64,000 nt of DNA from Artemia franciscana (Eukaryota > Arthropoda > Branchiopoda > Anostraca > Artemiidae): contig NC_088875.1 of assembly GCF_032884065.1 (NCBI RefSeq), positions 44,749,291 to 44,813,290 of the forward strand, read 5' to 3'. A program made the translations under genes and the position numbers. Under the pieces are notes generated by a model. The model had not been told where the DNA came from. It saw nothing but the letters and a program-made list of their open reading frames with translations, and did not search any database. Below are positions 1-10,190 of this stretch, in pieces; the stretch's first letter is position 1; each line of letters begins with the position of its first letter.

Positions 1-502
1 TCATTGGCATCACCTAATAGGAAAATAAAGGCGTTTGGGACTTTGCAGAGGACAAAGTCGGCACTACTATGTAGTTGCTGGAAAAACCGCTATCTTCGTG
101 TGGCATTTTGAATTGGTGAATAATAAAAGCAGCAAAAACCAATCAAATTAAAAGGGCGAGGCAAGACTTTGGGTCTCACACTTACCCAAATGATTTCATC
201 ATAATCTTTAAGGAGGAGATAGTTACCTACAAATAATAATATTCCACCTCCCTTTTTACCTAGGAGGTGGTCATGAGGAGAAGTTTTATGAATTGGGAGC
301 AATTATTGATTTTTAAAAGGTCAGGGTTCTGTGCCTGGACCGCTGTTACAGCAATTACATCAATTATATATAATTGGGAGTGGGCCTCTAGTTCGGCCAC
401 TTTGTCAAAATTAAGGCTTTCAGCGTTCGTAACAAGGAACTTAGGAAAATTAAAACGGTTACTAAAGCGAGAAGTTGTTTGATTGCTAATTGTAGGAGTC
501 AA
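1..502 (-). pseudogene. LINE endonuclease fragment, runs off left edge
   Basis: Minus-strand translation gives two overlapping frames that together read like the apurinic-type endonuclease of a non-LTR retrotransposon. One frame (502 to 260) has the start 'LVTNAESLNFDKV...'. The second (302 to 90) has 'KGGGILLFV' and 'FCCFYYSPIQN'. Past a stop near 90 it continues to 'IFLLGDAN', matching the usual G-D-x-N endonuclease motif. A frameshift near 300 and an in-frame stop make it non-functional. The reverse transcriptase part would lie left of the window. The family call rests on motif order only. Confidence 0.6.
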
Positions 503-2051
503 AAGGGAGTAAGAGGAGCGTGGGTCTGGGGAAGGAGAGCATTCTTTTTCAACAGGGATATTGTTAGCTTGGCTGGGATTCGCAGCGGAATGGAGATGAT
601 TTAAACGGCTGTTACCTGGTAATTGTCATGGTGGAAATGGTGATTCATGTCTATCAAGAAATTACTGGTTTGCGGCAGAGTAGGGGGGATATAGGGCAGA
701 ATAATGTAAGGGGAGGAAATAGAACTGTTGTATGCGGGGGGAAGGAGGTAACAAGGGGTAAGGGAGTAGAAATCATAATCAGGAAGGGTTTATTAATTGT
801 TGAGCTGAAAATGCTGGGGAATAAGACTGGAAGTCGACTGGAACCCGACCCAGGGGAGGAGGGGGCCACAAATACTTTCGACATTACCTAAAAATGGTAG
901 GGTTTTAAACCTACCCTACACCCTTAATGATACCTGAGCGAAATCTAGCAGAATTAAGGTGGATTCTGGATAGCCGAGTTTTGTGGAGCCTACTACGACC
1001 CATAATAGGCAATTCAATATGAGCTTTTGCACAGCCAAAGTAGCTTCCAGTTTAACTTTTTTTTTACAAATATTAACTTGAGGGTATTTACACAGATTAT
1101 CTGTACAACGGCTAAAAACATAGAAGTTATGAATGTGTAAATATTTACAATAAATGGATAGAATGATAGGATCTATCAACGGGTAATGTGTTACCAGCAG
1201 CATAAGCAAGAAATAGACTTTCGTTTCAGGTTTGTATTTTCCCTGAGCACTATCATCTCTGGAAATGTTCCTCTCGCATATCGACTATTTTGATGACAGA
1301 AATGCTTGGGCACTCCAATAGAATTTAACCCCTCACTGTCAGGAGAACACAAGCATATATTTCCAATAAGATCCCCATTAATACTCGTTTCATAGTTCAA
1401 ATGTTTTTCTTAGTGAGCATTCAATAATACGGCAACTTTGTCATGACCGCACACTTTCTTGGAATATTTCTATCTTTACCTTTCAAAATAAGATATGAGT
1501 GTTTATCCTTCCAAAGTGAAAGTAATATTGTTCGAAAAAGTCAAATAAACTAGCTATTGTCACGACTAGATTACCACGGAGAAAGAACCATACAAAATCC
1601 TGGAATCGGCGGAACTTGGAGCCAAATTGGAGGAATTGGGAATGTGGAATGGGGGGAAGAAGTGGGGGGATCCAGAACCGATGGAACCAGAGCCAAATTT
1701 GAAACTGGTATCAGAGCGGGTAAAGTGAGAACTCAAGCCGGTTGAACCGGAGGGAAGCCAGCAGAATTGGGATTGGAACCCTGGTCTGTGGAACCGAAAG
1801 AATTTTTCTTTAAGTTTAACGATCGATTCTAGTGTATATGCTAATTTTTGTAGGAAAGTCAGAAAATGCTTTAGGAGTGATAATGCACGCCAGAGGGTGC
1901 CAAGAGCAAGCCATTGAGTGCCAAGGTGGCGTGAATTGCCTTGAACTATTACGCTCTAACAAAGTAATTGTATGTTCCAATTGTTCAAACATTTCATTCT
2001 CAATTCCGTACTTAGAAGAGTAGTATGAAACATCCCACCCTATATTGATGA
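503..2051. other. No supported gene; purine-rich stretches
   Basis: No exon or recognisable protein domain was found. Positions about 640-880 and 1590-1790 are unusually G-rich and purine-rich on the plus strand. They carry degenerate short repeats such as GGAACC and GGAGGA, which explains the short open frames there. The first of these may be the 5' part of the LINE fragment to its left, but I could not show this. Confidence 0.4.
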
Positions 2052-2530
2052 TAGCCGTGTTTATAATAGTCATCTGTCATATGCAGATGATGGACTTCTT
2101 CCTGCTGAAAACATGTCCTCAATGAGAGCAGCTTTTGAGTCTCTTGAGACTAGTTTACTATTGAATCGTCAAAGACTGGGCTAATGATTGTTAAACCGAA
2201 TTAAAACGCACAATTAAAGTCCCTTAAAATATCTCGATCATTGTTCCTAGATCTGACTCTGAATTCTTGGGCTGTTCCTTTTGTTTCATCGATAAAAGCG
2301 ACATGCATTCTTTTTATAAATGAGTTTAAAAAGAAACTCCACAAAACATATGGTCTGCCGGCAAAAATGAAAGGACAATTTGACAAATATATGCCAGGAA
2401 AGCTTTACAACACTATCTTTGCACCACATGCGTTTTTTTTATAACACTTTTTTGGAATCTTTGTAAATGAAAAAAATAGAGTTCGATTTTGCCCGTATAC
2501 AAGCAGGCTTTTTTTGAAAACCAGTGTAAG
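2052..2530 (+). pseudogene. LINE reverse transcriptase C-terminal fragment
   Basis: The plus strand encodes 'SHLSYADDGLLPAEN', which carries the Y-A-D-D catalytic motif C of non-LTR reverse transcriptases. A frameshifted stretch then reads 'CILFINEFKKKLHKTYGL' and 'MPGKLYNTIFAPH', typical of the thumb and post-RT region of such proteins. Stops at about 2181 and 2443 and at least one frame change break it. The orientation is opposite to the endonuclease piece at the left edge, so the two are not one simple copy. Confidence 0.6.
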
Positions 2531-2599
2531 AAAATATCCGACTTTCCGGTGAACCATCTCATATTGGGTAGACTGATAGTTCCTGCATCTTAGGGGTAG

Positions 2600-2830
2600 T
2601 TTAAGTTTCTTTTCTTTTCTTTGGTTCTTTTTCTTTGGTTTCTTTTTCTTTTCTTTTTTTTGGTTAAGTTTTTTTCTTTTCTTTCTTGTCAGATATGCTG
2701 GTCACTTTACCGTATAGTCATTAATTATTATTCGAGTTTTTTCTCCTTTCTTGTTTTTTTTTGTTCTTTTGTTGTTTTGCTCTTTTTTTTCATCCTTTCT
2801 CTTTTTATACTTCTTTAGTGTATTTTTATA
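2600..2830. repeat. Pyrimidine-rich low-complexity tract
   Basis: The plus strand is a run of TTTTC, TTCTTT and TTTGG blocks over about 230 bases. The open frames on either strand are only a result of this composition. Confidence 0.8.
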
Positions 2831-3394
2831 ATGTAACAAAAGAGGGTAAAAACAAATTTTTGTTATCAATATTAAATGTTGATGTATAAAAGATGTGAAT
2901 CCAACCGCTGGTAGAATTTTAATTTTTTCACACACACACTTCCTCCTGAATCCTCAACGTTCTTAATAGAAATAGTTTAATTGTAGCATTTTAGATAACT
3001 CCTATAGATTTTAAGTCAATTACAAATGTACCAATCTTTATAGATGTACAATGCAACAACATATAAAATTGTATAATAGAAAAACAAAGCAAAGGAGTAT
3101 TAAAATAGAAAAAAAAACATTCAAAAATTTGCAGTATGTATAGAATCAGGTATGAAATTATGGCTTCTAATCCAGTAAGATTTTAAATATTCTATCTAAA
3201 AAACACCCCCAAATTTCTAACTGACTTTTGACGTTCAGTTTGATCACCGCTACAATAAATTTCCTGTATACATGGTAATAGTTGTTACCCATTCTCAAAA
3301 ATCATAAGAAGATGTTTTTTTTATGTGTTTGGGGTGGTGATGGAGGGGGAGACAGAATTTTCTGTCAAAAACTGGCTTGTCTCAGTATCTTTTA
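2831..3394. other. AT-rich sequence, nothing recognised
   Basis: About 560 bases with no exon signature, no long open frame and no repeat that I could match elsewhere in the window. Confidence 0.5.
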
Positions 3395-3990
3395 TGGAAT
3401 AACGTAATGGGTCCAGTCATTCTATAAAACTTACAAGCTATAAGCAAAATTTTTTGGCTTTCAGAATCAAAGGCCTTAATAAAAATGACAAACGTTTTAT
3501 CCATGGTTAAGAGTATTTAACAAATTAATCAATTGCTCTGTAATTTGACCAGGTGATATTACTCAAGATTTTTGGCATGTAATTTTGATGTTTTAAACTT
3601 GTTTCTGAAAGAACAATTACTTGAAATAATAAAAGTTCTAAATCAGACATCTTTCCATCTTTGCTTCAAAAATTAGGCAAGGGTCATCGGCAAACATCGG
3701 TGCAAGTGTTTTTTTATGTTCCTGGGCCTAAATCCTCATGTTTATCATGATTATGAAAATATCATAAATCATTCACAAAAATTAAGAATGAAAGTGTCCA
3801 AGGACAAAACGTCGGGGTACGCCACATTTATTATGCGGCTTTGAAGACTGATTATTATCACTAAAGATGTGCTAGAAATAATCTAAAATGGTACTTTATA
3901 TAATGCCAGTACAGGTCAGCCTGTTCCATAAAATTAACAATCCATAGAAAAAATTTCGTAGCTCTCAGGATAAAATATTTTATTAAAAAT
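3395..3990 (-). pseudogene. Decayed LINE reverse transcriptase, possibly two pieces
   Basis: On the minus strand, reading from 3990 down, the translation shows 'NKCGVPRRFVLGHFHS' near 3830. This is motif B (usual form GVPQGSVLGPLLF). Then comes 'APMFADDPCLIF' near 3690, which is motif C with F-A-D-D intact. Downstream, at about 3510-3400, it shows 'FVIFIKAFDSESQKILL', a motif A (usual form FxDFxKAFD with the first catalytic Asp lost). Motif A should come before B and C, so the order suggests two overlapping fragments or a local duplication. Many stops are present. Confidence 0.6.
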
Positions 3991-4239
3991 ATCGAAAAAA
4001 TTATTCGTAGTTACAAGTTGTACGTTTAATAGTTCTATTGAAATAACATTGCAATAGGGAAAATGCTTTAATGAAACGGTAAACCACAGCAAAATAATCC
4101 CTGGATAGTTCAGTCACAATAACAGTGTTGTATAGACTTTTTTTTAGTTTATCTGCTAATTGTGGCCAATGTATGTGTGACCGAAATTTCAAGAAATTAT
4201 TTTGTTATGGTTCAAATAACTTTTCTGGTTTTGAAAAAG

Positions 4240-4630
4240 AAACGGATAAAAACGGTAACGTAATGAATATTCCTGGGCCCCATACCTCCGCCCATTTGAA
4301 AACAGTCACAAAAATATATCTCGAACGAAGAAAACTGACCTTGGTTTGATATTTACATGTGAAGATGACGTAATCTTGCGTGACTTGTTAGATCTTACGA
4401 TTGATTTGCCCTTCCCACTAGTTATTCTTATACTTTTGAATTCAACCAATTCGAGCCTTAACGTGATTATTAGTAGAATACTCATTAAGAGTATGAAAGT
4501 GTCTATCTCCCCATTAAAATATATATAATTTTTTTGTTTTTAAGAAGAAATAGATAAACACGGTATCGTAATGAATATGAATGGGCCCCATGCCTCCGCC
4601 CATTTAAAAAAAAGTCACAAAAATACATCT
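4240..4630. repeat. Pair of ~85-bp direct repeats
   Basis: Positions about 4243-4330 and 4548-4632 share a long, slightly diverged stretch that includes GGGCCCCATRCCTCCGCCCA and a following run of AAAATAYATCTCGAA. The copies are about 303 bases apart. The intervening sequence shows no gene. Confidence 0.75.
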
Positions 4631-4925
4631 CGAAGGAAAAAACCTAACAATGAAAAAAAATGTCTCGAAATTAAAAAAGGTCATGAAGAAGAAATGTCGC
4701 GAAGAAAAAACGTCTTGAAGTTTAATAAACGCAAAAAAACGTCACAAAGAGAAACTACGTATTGAAGTTAAAAAACATCACGAAGAAAAAATGTCACGAA
4801 TAAAAAACGTCATAAAGAAAAAAATGTCACAAAGTAAAAACATTTCGAAGTTAAAATAAAGTCACGAAGAAAAAAATGTCTCAAAGTTAAAAAAACGTCT
4901 TGAAGTTATAAATTGTCAAAGAATG
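4600..4925. repeat. Degenerate AAACGTC/GAAGAAA short tandem repeat
   Basis: The plus strand repeats variants of 'AAAAACGTCACGAAG' and 'AAAAATGTCACGAAG' at intervals of about 17-28 bases across some 300 bases. The period varies, so this is a decayed simple array. The open frame at 4571-4765 follows from its composition. Confidence 0.75.
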
Positions 4926-5080
4926 AAGAATTTTTTGTACATAAATACGTTCTGAGACCATACTGGCTATGCATGACATATGAGAACAAAGAAAGGGAAC
5001 AAAAAATGAAAAGAGAAAAAACAAATAGGTGAAAAAACGAGGATTTTATCAGCCAGTAGCTAAATATGAAAAACAAGCAA

Positions 5081-5116
5081 ATATTTCGACAAGGACCTCC
5101 GCCAAGTCGTCCTCAG
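5081..5116 (-). other. Hammerhead-like CTGAGGA...GAAATAT motif (left arm)
   Basis: On the minus strand: CTGAGGA, one extra base, GAC, a loop, GTC, then GAAATAT. This resembles the CUGANGA - stem II - GAAA core of hammerhead ribozymes, which are known from Penelope-like terminal repeats. The extra unpaired base at the stem II junction and the lack of a clear stem I keep confidence low. Confidence 0.3.
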
Positions 5117-5379
5117 TGCTCAAAGAAAAAAAAAACAAAAAAAAAAAAAAAAACAGCAAAATCTAACCTTTATAAGTGACCTGCACGAGAGGAAGACAGA
5201 TACTGACTCAACCAACAAAAAACCAAGTTTAAATCAATGAAAGAGAAGTTACCAATTAGATTGAATAAGTATCCTTTCCTTGCAACAGATTTCGCCTGTC
5301 TACAATTTCGGTTTTCATTAGATATGCGGACAGGTTGTCTTAAATTAGATTGAGCGGAAATATTCATAGATTCTTTTAA

Positions 5380-5560
5380 TATTAAATTATTATAAATTGG
5401 GCTTAAGGAAATATCTCCCGTGTCTCTATTTATAGCCAAATTTCTATTTATATGTTTTTTATCTCAATAGCCTCTTTAAAAGATTGCGGTAGACCATTTA
5501 CAGTAGATATTAAAGTTACCTCTTCAAAAAGAACTAAATGGGCAGGATTTTCCTATATAT
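5380..5560 (-). pseudogene. GIY-YIG endonuclease C-terminal fragment of a Penelope-like element
   Basis: The minus strand reads 'STVNGLPQSFKEAIEIKN' and then, after a stop and a frame change near 5455, 'NRNLAINRDTGDISLSPIYN'. The combination E-A-(I/L)-x-I ... L-N-R-D-x-G ... L-S-P-I-Y is the typical end of the GIY-YIG domain in Penelope-like proteins. There Glu is catalytic and the NRD-G-LSP segment closes the domain. The GIY and YIG motifs themselves are absent. The reading frame continues to 5170 through the adjoining terminal repeat. Confidence 0.65.
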
Positions 5561-5721
5561 GCTGCAAGGCAAAGGATACTTATTCAATCTAATTGGTAAC
5601 TTCTCTTTCATTGATTTAAACTTGGTTTTTTGTTGGTTGAGTCAGTATCTGTCTTCCTCTCGTGCAGGTCACTTATAAAGGTTAGATTTTGCTGTTTTTT
5701 TTTCTTTGTTTTCTTTAAGCA

Positions 5722-5757
5722 CTGAGGACGACTTGGCGGAGGTCCTTGTCGAAATAT
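5722..5757 (+). other. Hammerhead-like CTGAGGA...GAAATAT motif (right arm)
   Basis: This is the same motif as in the left arm, on the plus strand of the right arm. After GAA, an ATAT is followed 13 bases later by a second ATAT and a T, which could form a short stem III with a U17 cleavage position. Stem I pairing is poor. Confidence 0.3.
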
Positions 5758-5880
5758 TTGCTTGTTTTTCATATTTAGCTACTGGCTGATAAAATCCTCG
5801 TTTTTTCACCTATTTGTTTTTTCTCTTTTCATTTTTTGTTCCCTTTCTTTGTTTTTTGTACATACAAGTTTTACTAATAA

Positions 5881-6249
5881 GCAAATTTACATGCATTATT
5901 GAAACACATTTTTAGGGCACTGAAATCATATTATACAGGTGTGAATGGGCTATTTTCCACTCTTCGTGTTTTCTGACGTTTGAATTGCTCGATCGATATT
6001 TTTTGAATATGACTGAGCCTTATTTTACCCCACGCTTCACAGGAATATGATTCGTCACTCCATCACGAAAATGGATCCAGAATATTGAGTTCTGGTACCA
6101 ATTTTAAATGCATGCGCAAGTAAAACCGCCAGTTTCGCTATTTAATAAAGCAGCTAATCATTGTGAATGATGTGTGATGTGATTGTGATAATGATTGTGA
6201 TTTAATAAAGCAGCTAATGATTGTGAATGTACAGTGGACTCAAACCTCC
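5881..6249. other. No gene; short direct repeat
   Basis: There is no coding signature. The stretch TTTAATAAAGCAGCTAATSA followed by TTGTGAATG occurs twice, at about 6140 and 6200, with GTGATnn-rich sequence between. Confidence 0.5.
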
Positions 6250-6525
6250 AGATGTATCAATTGCAGATACGTATACACACTCTTTTCATCATCTTATGTC
6301 GTTTCATTGTAGACAAAAGTACAGAATGTGCATTTGGTACTCGTATTCCTTGTCTGAAACCAAGTTGATGGTAACCAAAATCACATTTTCCCCTCAAAAA
6401 CGGACACATTATTGTTTCAAGTAACTTCCTAAGAGCTGAGAATATCTTTATTTGTCTATACAAATTGCATTGTGCTGGGTCCTTATTCTTTTTAGGAATT
6501 GACCTAAAAAAAACTTTTTCCACAA
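6250..6525 (-). pseudogene. LINE reverse transcriptase fragment cut by a repeat insertion
   Basis: The minus strand encodes 'SIPKKNKDPAQCNLYRQIKI', the motif usually written KKxKDPxxCxxYRPI. It continues with 'CDFGYHQLGFRQGIRVPNAHSV', the usual FGxxQFGFRxGxxTxxA. These are RT motifs 1 and 2 of non-LTR elements. The open frame continues to 6592, but beyond about 6528 it enters a different repeat (the element beginning at 6529). That element probably inserted into or truncated this LINE. RT motifs A to C are missing. Confidence 0.6.
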
Positions 6526-6528
6526 AAA

Positions 6529-8600
6529 CAAGAGCTAAGAGCTCATATGGCACTTGTGACGAGGCGAGAAGAGCTAAGAGCCAAGAGATCATATGGTATG
6601 AGCTCTAACAAAATTCTATGAATCAATAGATTGATTTAAAAAGGAAAATAAGAGGCTTAATGCCGGTCAGTATTTAAAATAAGAGCCCTGAGTCACGATG
6701 TCCTTCTAAATAACAAAATTCATTAAGATCAGATCACCCACTCGTAAGTTATAAACACCTAATTTTTTCTAATTTTTCCTGTCCCTTTAGCCCCCCAGAT
6801 GGTCGAATCTGGGAGAACGGCTTTATCAAGTCAAATTGTATAGCTCCCTGACACACCTACCAATTTTCATCGTCCTAGCACGTCCAGAAGCACCAAAATC
6901 GCAAAATCACTTAACCCCTCCCCCCATCTCCTCCAAAGAGAGTGAATCCAGTACGATTCTGTCAATCGCGTATCAAGGACATTTGTTTATTCTATCCACC
7001 TAGCTTCATCCCGATTCCTACACTCCAAGTGTTTTTCCAAGATTCCCCCCTCCAACTCCCCCCAATGTCACAGGATCTAGTCGGAATTTAAAAATAGAAC
7101 TTTAAAGCACGAGATCCTTCTAAATATCAAATTTCATTCAGATCTGGTCACCCTTTCGTAAGTTGCAATACCTCAATTTTCAAAATTACCCCCCCCCCCC
7201 CAATTCCATCAAAGAGAGCAGATCCGGTCCGGTTATGTCAGTCACGTATCTTAGACAGGTTTCTATTCTTCTCATCCAGTTTCATACTGATCTCAGCGTT
7301 TTAAGTATTTTCTAAGATTTCCAGTCCCCCCAACTGCCCCCCCATTACGCTTGATCCGGTTGAGATTTAAAATAAGAGCTCTGAGTTACGAGGTCCTTTT
7401 AAATATGATATTTCATGAAGATCCGACCACTCCTTCGTAAGTTAAAAATACGTAATTTTTTCTTATTTTTCAGAATTAACCCCCCCCCCCCCCAATAGAG
7501 CCGATCCGTTTCAATTATGTAAATCACGTATGTAAGACTTCTGATTATTTTTCATACCAAGTTTCATCCCGATCTTTCCAATCTAAGCGTTCTCCATGAT
7601 TTTAGGTTCCCCCACCCCAAACTTCCCCCACTGTCACCAGATCCGGTCGGGATTTAAAATAAGAGCGTTGAGACACGATATCCTTCTAAATATCAAATTT
7701 CATTGAGATCCGTTCTCCCGTTCGTAAGTTAAAAATACCTCATTTTTTCTAATTTTTCAGAATTAACCCCCCCCCCCCCCCAATTACCCCAAAGAGAGTG
7801 GATCCGTTCCGGTTATGTCAATCATGTATCTAGGACTTGTGCTGATTTTTCCCACCAAGTTTCATTCCGATCCCTCCATTCTAAGTGTTTCCCAAGTTTT
7901 AGGTTTCCCCCTCCCAACTCCCCCCACCCCCAGAACTCCCTCCCTCGTTACGCTTCAGTTTGAATGTCAATGTCACCAGATCGAGTCGGGATTTAAAATA
8001 AGAGCTCTAAGACACGATATCATTCTAAATATCAAATTTCATTGAGATCTGATCACCTGTTCCTAAGTTAAAAATACCTCATTTTTTTCTAATTTTTCGG
8101 AAATAACCCCCCCCCCCCCAACTACCCCAAAGAGAGCAAATCCGTTCCGATTATATCAATCATTTATCTGGGACTTGTGCTTATTTTTCCCATCAATTTT
8201 CATCCCGATCCCTCCACTCTAAGTGTTTTCCAAGATTTTAGGTTTCCCCCTCCAACTCCCCCCAATGTCATCAGATCCGGTCGGGATTTAAAATAAGAGC
8301 TCTGAGACACAATATCATTCCAAAAATCAAATTTAATTAAGATCCCATAACCCGCTCATAAGTTAAAAATACTTCATTTTTTCCGAATTAACCGGCCCCC
8401 CACTTCCCCCCAGATGGTCAAATCAGGAAAACGACTGTTTCTAATATAATCTGATCCGGTCTTTGATACGCTTGCCAAATTTCATCGTCCTAGCTTACCT
8501 GGAAGCGCCTAAAGTAGCAAAACCGGGACCGACAGACAGACAGACAGACCGACAGAATTTGCGATTGCTATATGTCACTTGGTTAATACCAAGTGCCATA
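6529..8600 (+). mobile_element. HINE/DINE-like non-autonomous element, copy 1
   Basis: It begins CAAGAGCTAAGAGCTCATATGGCACTTG (shown as 6529-6556) and ends with the hairpin CACTTGGT-TAAT-ACCAAGTG followed by CCATA. TATGGCACTTG near the 5' end is the reverse complement of CAAGTGCCATA at the 3' end. The body is a tandem array of ~290-bp degenerate units, each with a poly-C tract, AGAGCGGATCCGTTCC and TTTCATCCCGATCC boxes. A CAGACAGACAGACC stretch precedes the hairpin. No protein is encoded. Subterminal inverted repeats, internal tandem repeats and a 3' hairpin are features of Helentron-derived HINE/DINE elements. Confidence 0.6.
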
Positions 8601-9296
8601 AAAAAAAAACTGAAAGAAAGTAGAGGGTAAAACTACCAATAATCACTATCAATAAATAAATGAAACCCAAACCAACAGAAATTACAATAAATAGCCGAGT
8701 CAAAATAAAAATGAGCAGAAATTAACATGAGTAGGACTGATAACCCCCATGCCTTCTCAAGATCAGGACATAATTTGCACTTTATTGAAAAAAAAACAAA
8801 TAACCGCGGATTGTCAGTTTATTTGACATACTGATAATTAGATGGTCAAATCGGTCTCCCCCCCAGATGGTCAAATCGGAAAAACGACTGTTTCTAATTT
8901 AATCTGGTCCGGTCCCTGATACGCTTGCCAAATTTCATCGTCCTAGCTTACCTGGAAGCGCCTAAAGTAGCAAAACCAGGACCGACAGACAGACAGACAG
9001 ACCGACAGACCGACAGAGTTTGCGATTACTATATGTCACTTGGTTAATACCAAGTGCCATAAAAAAAAACTGAAAGAAAGTAGAGGGTAAAACTACCAAT
9101 TATCACTATCAATAAATAAATGAAACCCAAACCCACAGAAATTACAATAAATAGCCGAGTCAAAATAAAAACGAGCATAAATTAACATGAGTAGGACTGT
9201 TAACCCCCATGCCTTCTCAAGATCAGGACATAATTTGCACTTTATTGAAAAAAAAAACAAATAACCGCGGATTGTCAGTTTATTTGACATACTGAT
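8411..9296. repeat. ~453-bp tandem duplication including the element tail
   Basis: The end of the preceding element plus ~250 bp of flanking sequence is repeated at an offset of about 453 bases: 8411-8840 matches 8864-9296. Both copies contain the CAGATGGTCAAATC box, the CAGACAGAC stretch, the 3' hairpin, and then the flank with AATAAATAAATGAAACCCAAAC. The flank was therefore copied with the tail, so this is a segmental duplication and not two insertions. Confidence 0.85.
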
Positions 9297-9475
9297 ATTT
9301 ATTCCTTAAAGTTTCGGTAATTTTTATTTATGAAAAAAGAAAACTGAAAACATTTAAAACGTATTCTGTTTTCAGTAAAGCGCAAATTATGTTCTGGTCT
9401 TGAGAAGGCATGGGGTATCAGCCCTACTCATGTTAATTTTTGCTCGTTTTGAGTTTAAATATAAAAGTCCAGATA
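9100..9475. repeat. Inverted repeat (foldback family 2), copy 1
   Basis: The stretch about 9165-9263 (ATTAACATGAGTAGGACTG ... CATAATTTGCACTTTATTG) returns as its reverse complement at about 9372-9460 (CAGTAAAGCGCAAATTATG ... CTACTCATGTTAATTTTTG). The right arm is shorter than the left. A related inverted repeat lies at 21700-22140. Confidence 0.75.
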
Positions 9476-9571
9476 TTTAACAGGTACAAAGGTCCAGATA
9501 TTTCGTCCAGTTTTTTTTTTTCGTTGTTTTCTTTTTCACTGTCTAAATAGATAGATTCATCTTAAGTGTCT

Positions 9572-10190
9572 AAATAGATAGATAGATATATTTGAAGATT
9601 TATTTGTTCATCATAGAACGGCAGTGTGGTCTAAGAAGAGAATACCTAATTTAAGGTGTTACGGTTAAAATACGTAGTATACTATGAGGAAATGAGACCA
9701 ACCAAGTGAACAACCATGAACTCAACATTTCGTTTGCAATTAGAAGACACAGAAGGCTTTAAAACCTTCAATTGGAAATTTGTTATACTTTTCGAAAGTA
9801 AAACAGTTCAAAATAGGGATGAAACCATTTTATTGACAGTGAATAGATATAAAATTATTTAACTGGATATTTCGAACACATATACAGTGTTCATCCTCAG
9901 CAGTAAAACTACTAAATAAAACTAGTTTTACTGCTGATTATGAACATTGTATATGTGTTCGAAATATCCAGTTAAATAATTTTATATCTATTCACTGTCA
10001 ATAAAAAGGTTTCATCCCTACTTTGAACTGTTTTACTTTCGTCATGGACCTATCTTTCACCTGACTTTCGTCTTTTTTACCTGTTTTTTCACATTTCTAA
10101 ATAAATGTATTTATAGCAATTTGAAGGTTTATTTGTTCGTGATAGAAGGCCTGTGAACGGATAAGAAGAAAATAACTACTTTAAGGTGTT
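9572..10190. repeat. ~95-bp direct repeats flanking a palindrome
   Basis: The sequences 9572-9668 and 10094-10190 are diverged direct copies. Both contain GAAGRTTTATTTGTTCRTSATAGAA and then AATTTAAGGTGTTA or ACTTTAAGGTGTTA. They lie on both sides of the palindrome at 9793-10041, which may have been inserted between them or duplicated with them. Confidence 0.6.
9793..10041. repeat. 249-bp near-perfect palindrome with hammerhead-like motif
   Basis: Arms of about 120 bp (9793-9917 and 9925-10041) are reverse complements. The outer ends are CGAAAGTAAAACAGTTCAAA and its complement, the inner ends CAGTAAAACT and AGTTTTACTG. The left arm, on the minus strand (9900-9865), contains CTGAGGA, one base, GAACAC, a loop, GTGTTC, then GAAATATC. 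This is the same layout as in the Penelope-like element at 5.0-5.8 kb. The right arm has a mutated copy (CTGATTA). A 25-base scrap of the outer end recurs at about 19233-19260. Confidence 0.8.

Larger units (their letters stand above)
4980..5868. repeat. Long inverted repeat, ~300-bp arms
   Basis: The left arm, about 4980-5288, and the right arm, about 5563-5868, are reverse complements with only scattered differences. The main difference is a longer A run in the left arm at 5128-5153. Both contain the stretch running from an AATAGGTGAAAAAACGAGG box through the ribozyme-like motif to ACCAATTAGATTGAATAAG. Transcription through both arms would give a long hairpin RNA. Confidence 0.85.
4925..5880 (-). 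mobile_element. Penelope-like element remnant with inverted terminal repeats
   Basis: Two nearly identical arms in opposite orientation (about 4980-5288 and 5563-5868) enclose a ~275-bp centre. The centre and the adjoining arm encode, on the minus strand, the end of a GIY-YIG endonuclease like that found at the C-terminus of Penelope-like retroelement proteins. Such elements often carry terminal repeats in direct or inverted order, often with hammerhead ribozyme motifs, and this layout fits. The reverse transcriptase is missing, so this is a severely truncated copy. A foldback element that captured a Penelope tail would look similar. Confidence 0.6.

Noticed and set aside
654..891. Open frames on both strands with Pro/Ser- or Gly-rich products
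   Set aside because: Purine/pyrimidine strand bias opens both strands. No motif; only a weak possibility of the LINE 5' part.
6529..8600. CRISPR-like array of regularly spaced repeats
   Set aside because: Units are ~290 bp, degenerate along the whole length, with no short repeat/unique spacer pattern. The window is eukaryotic.
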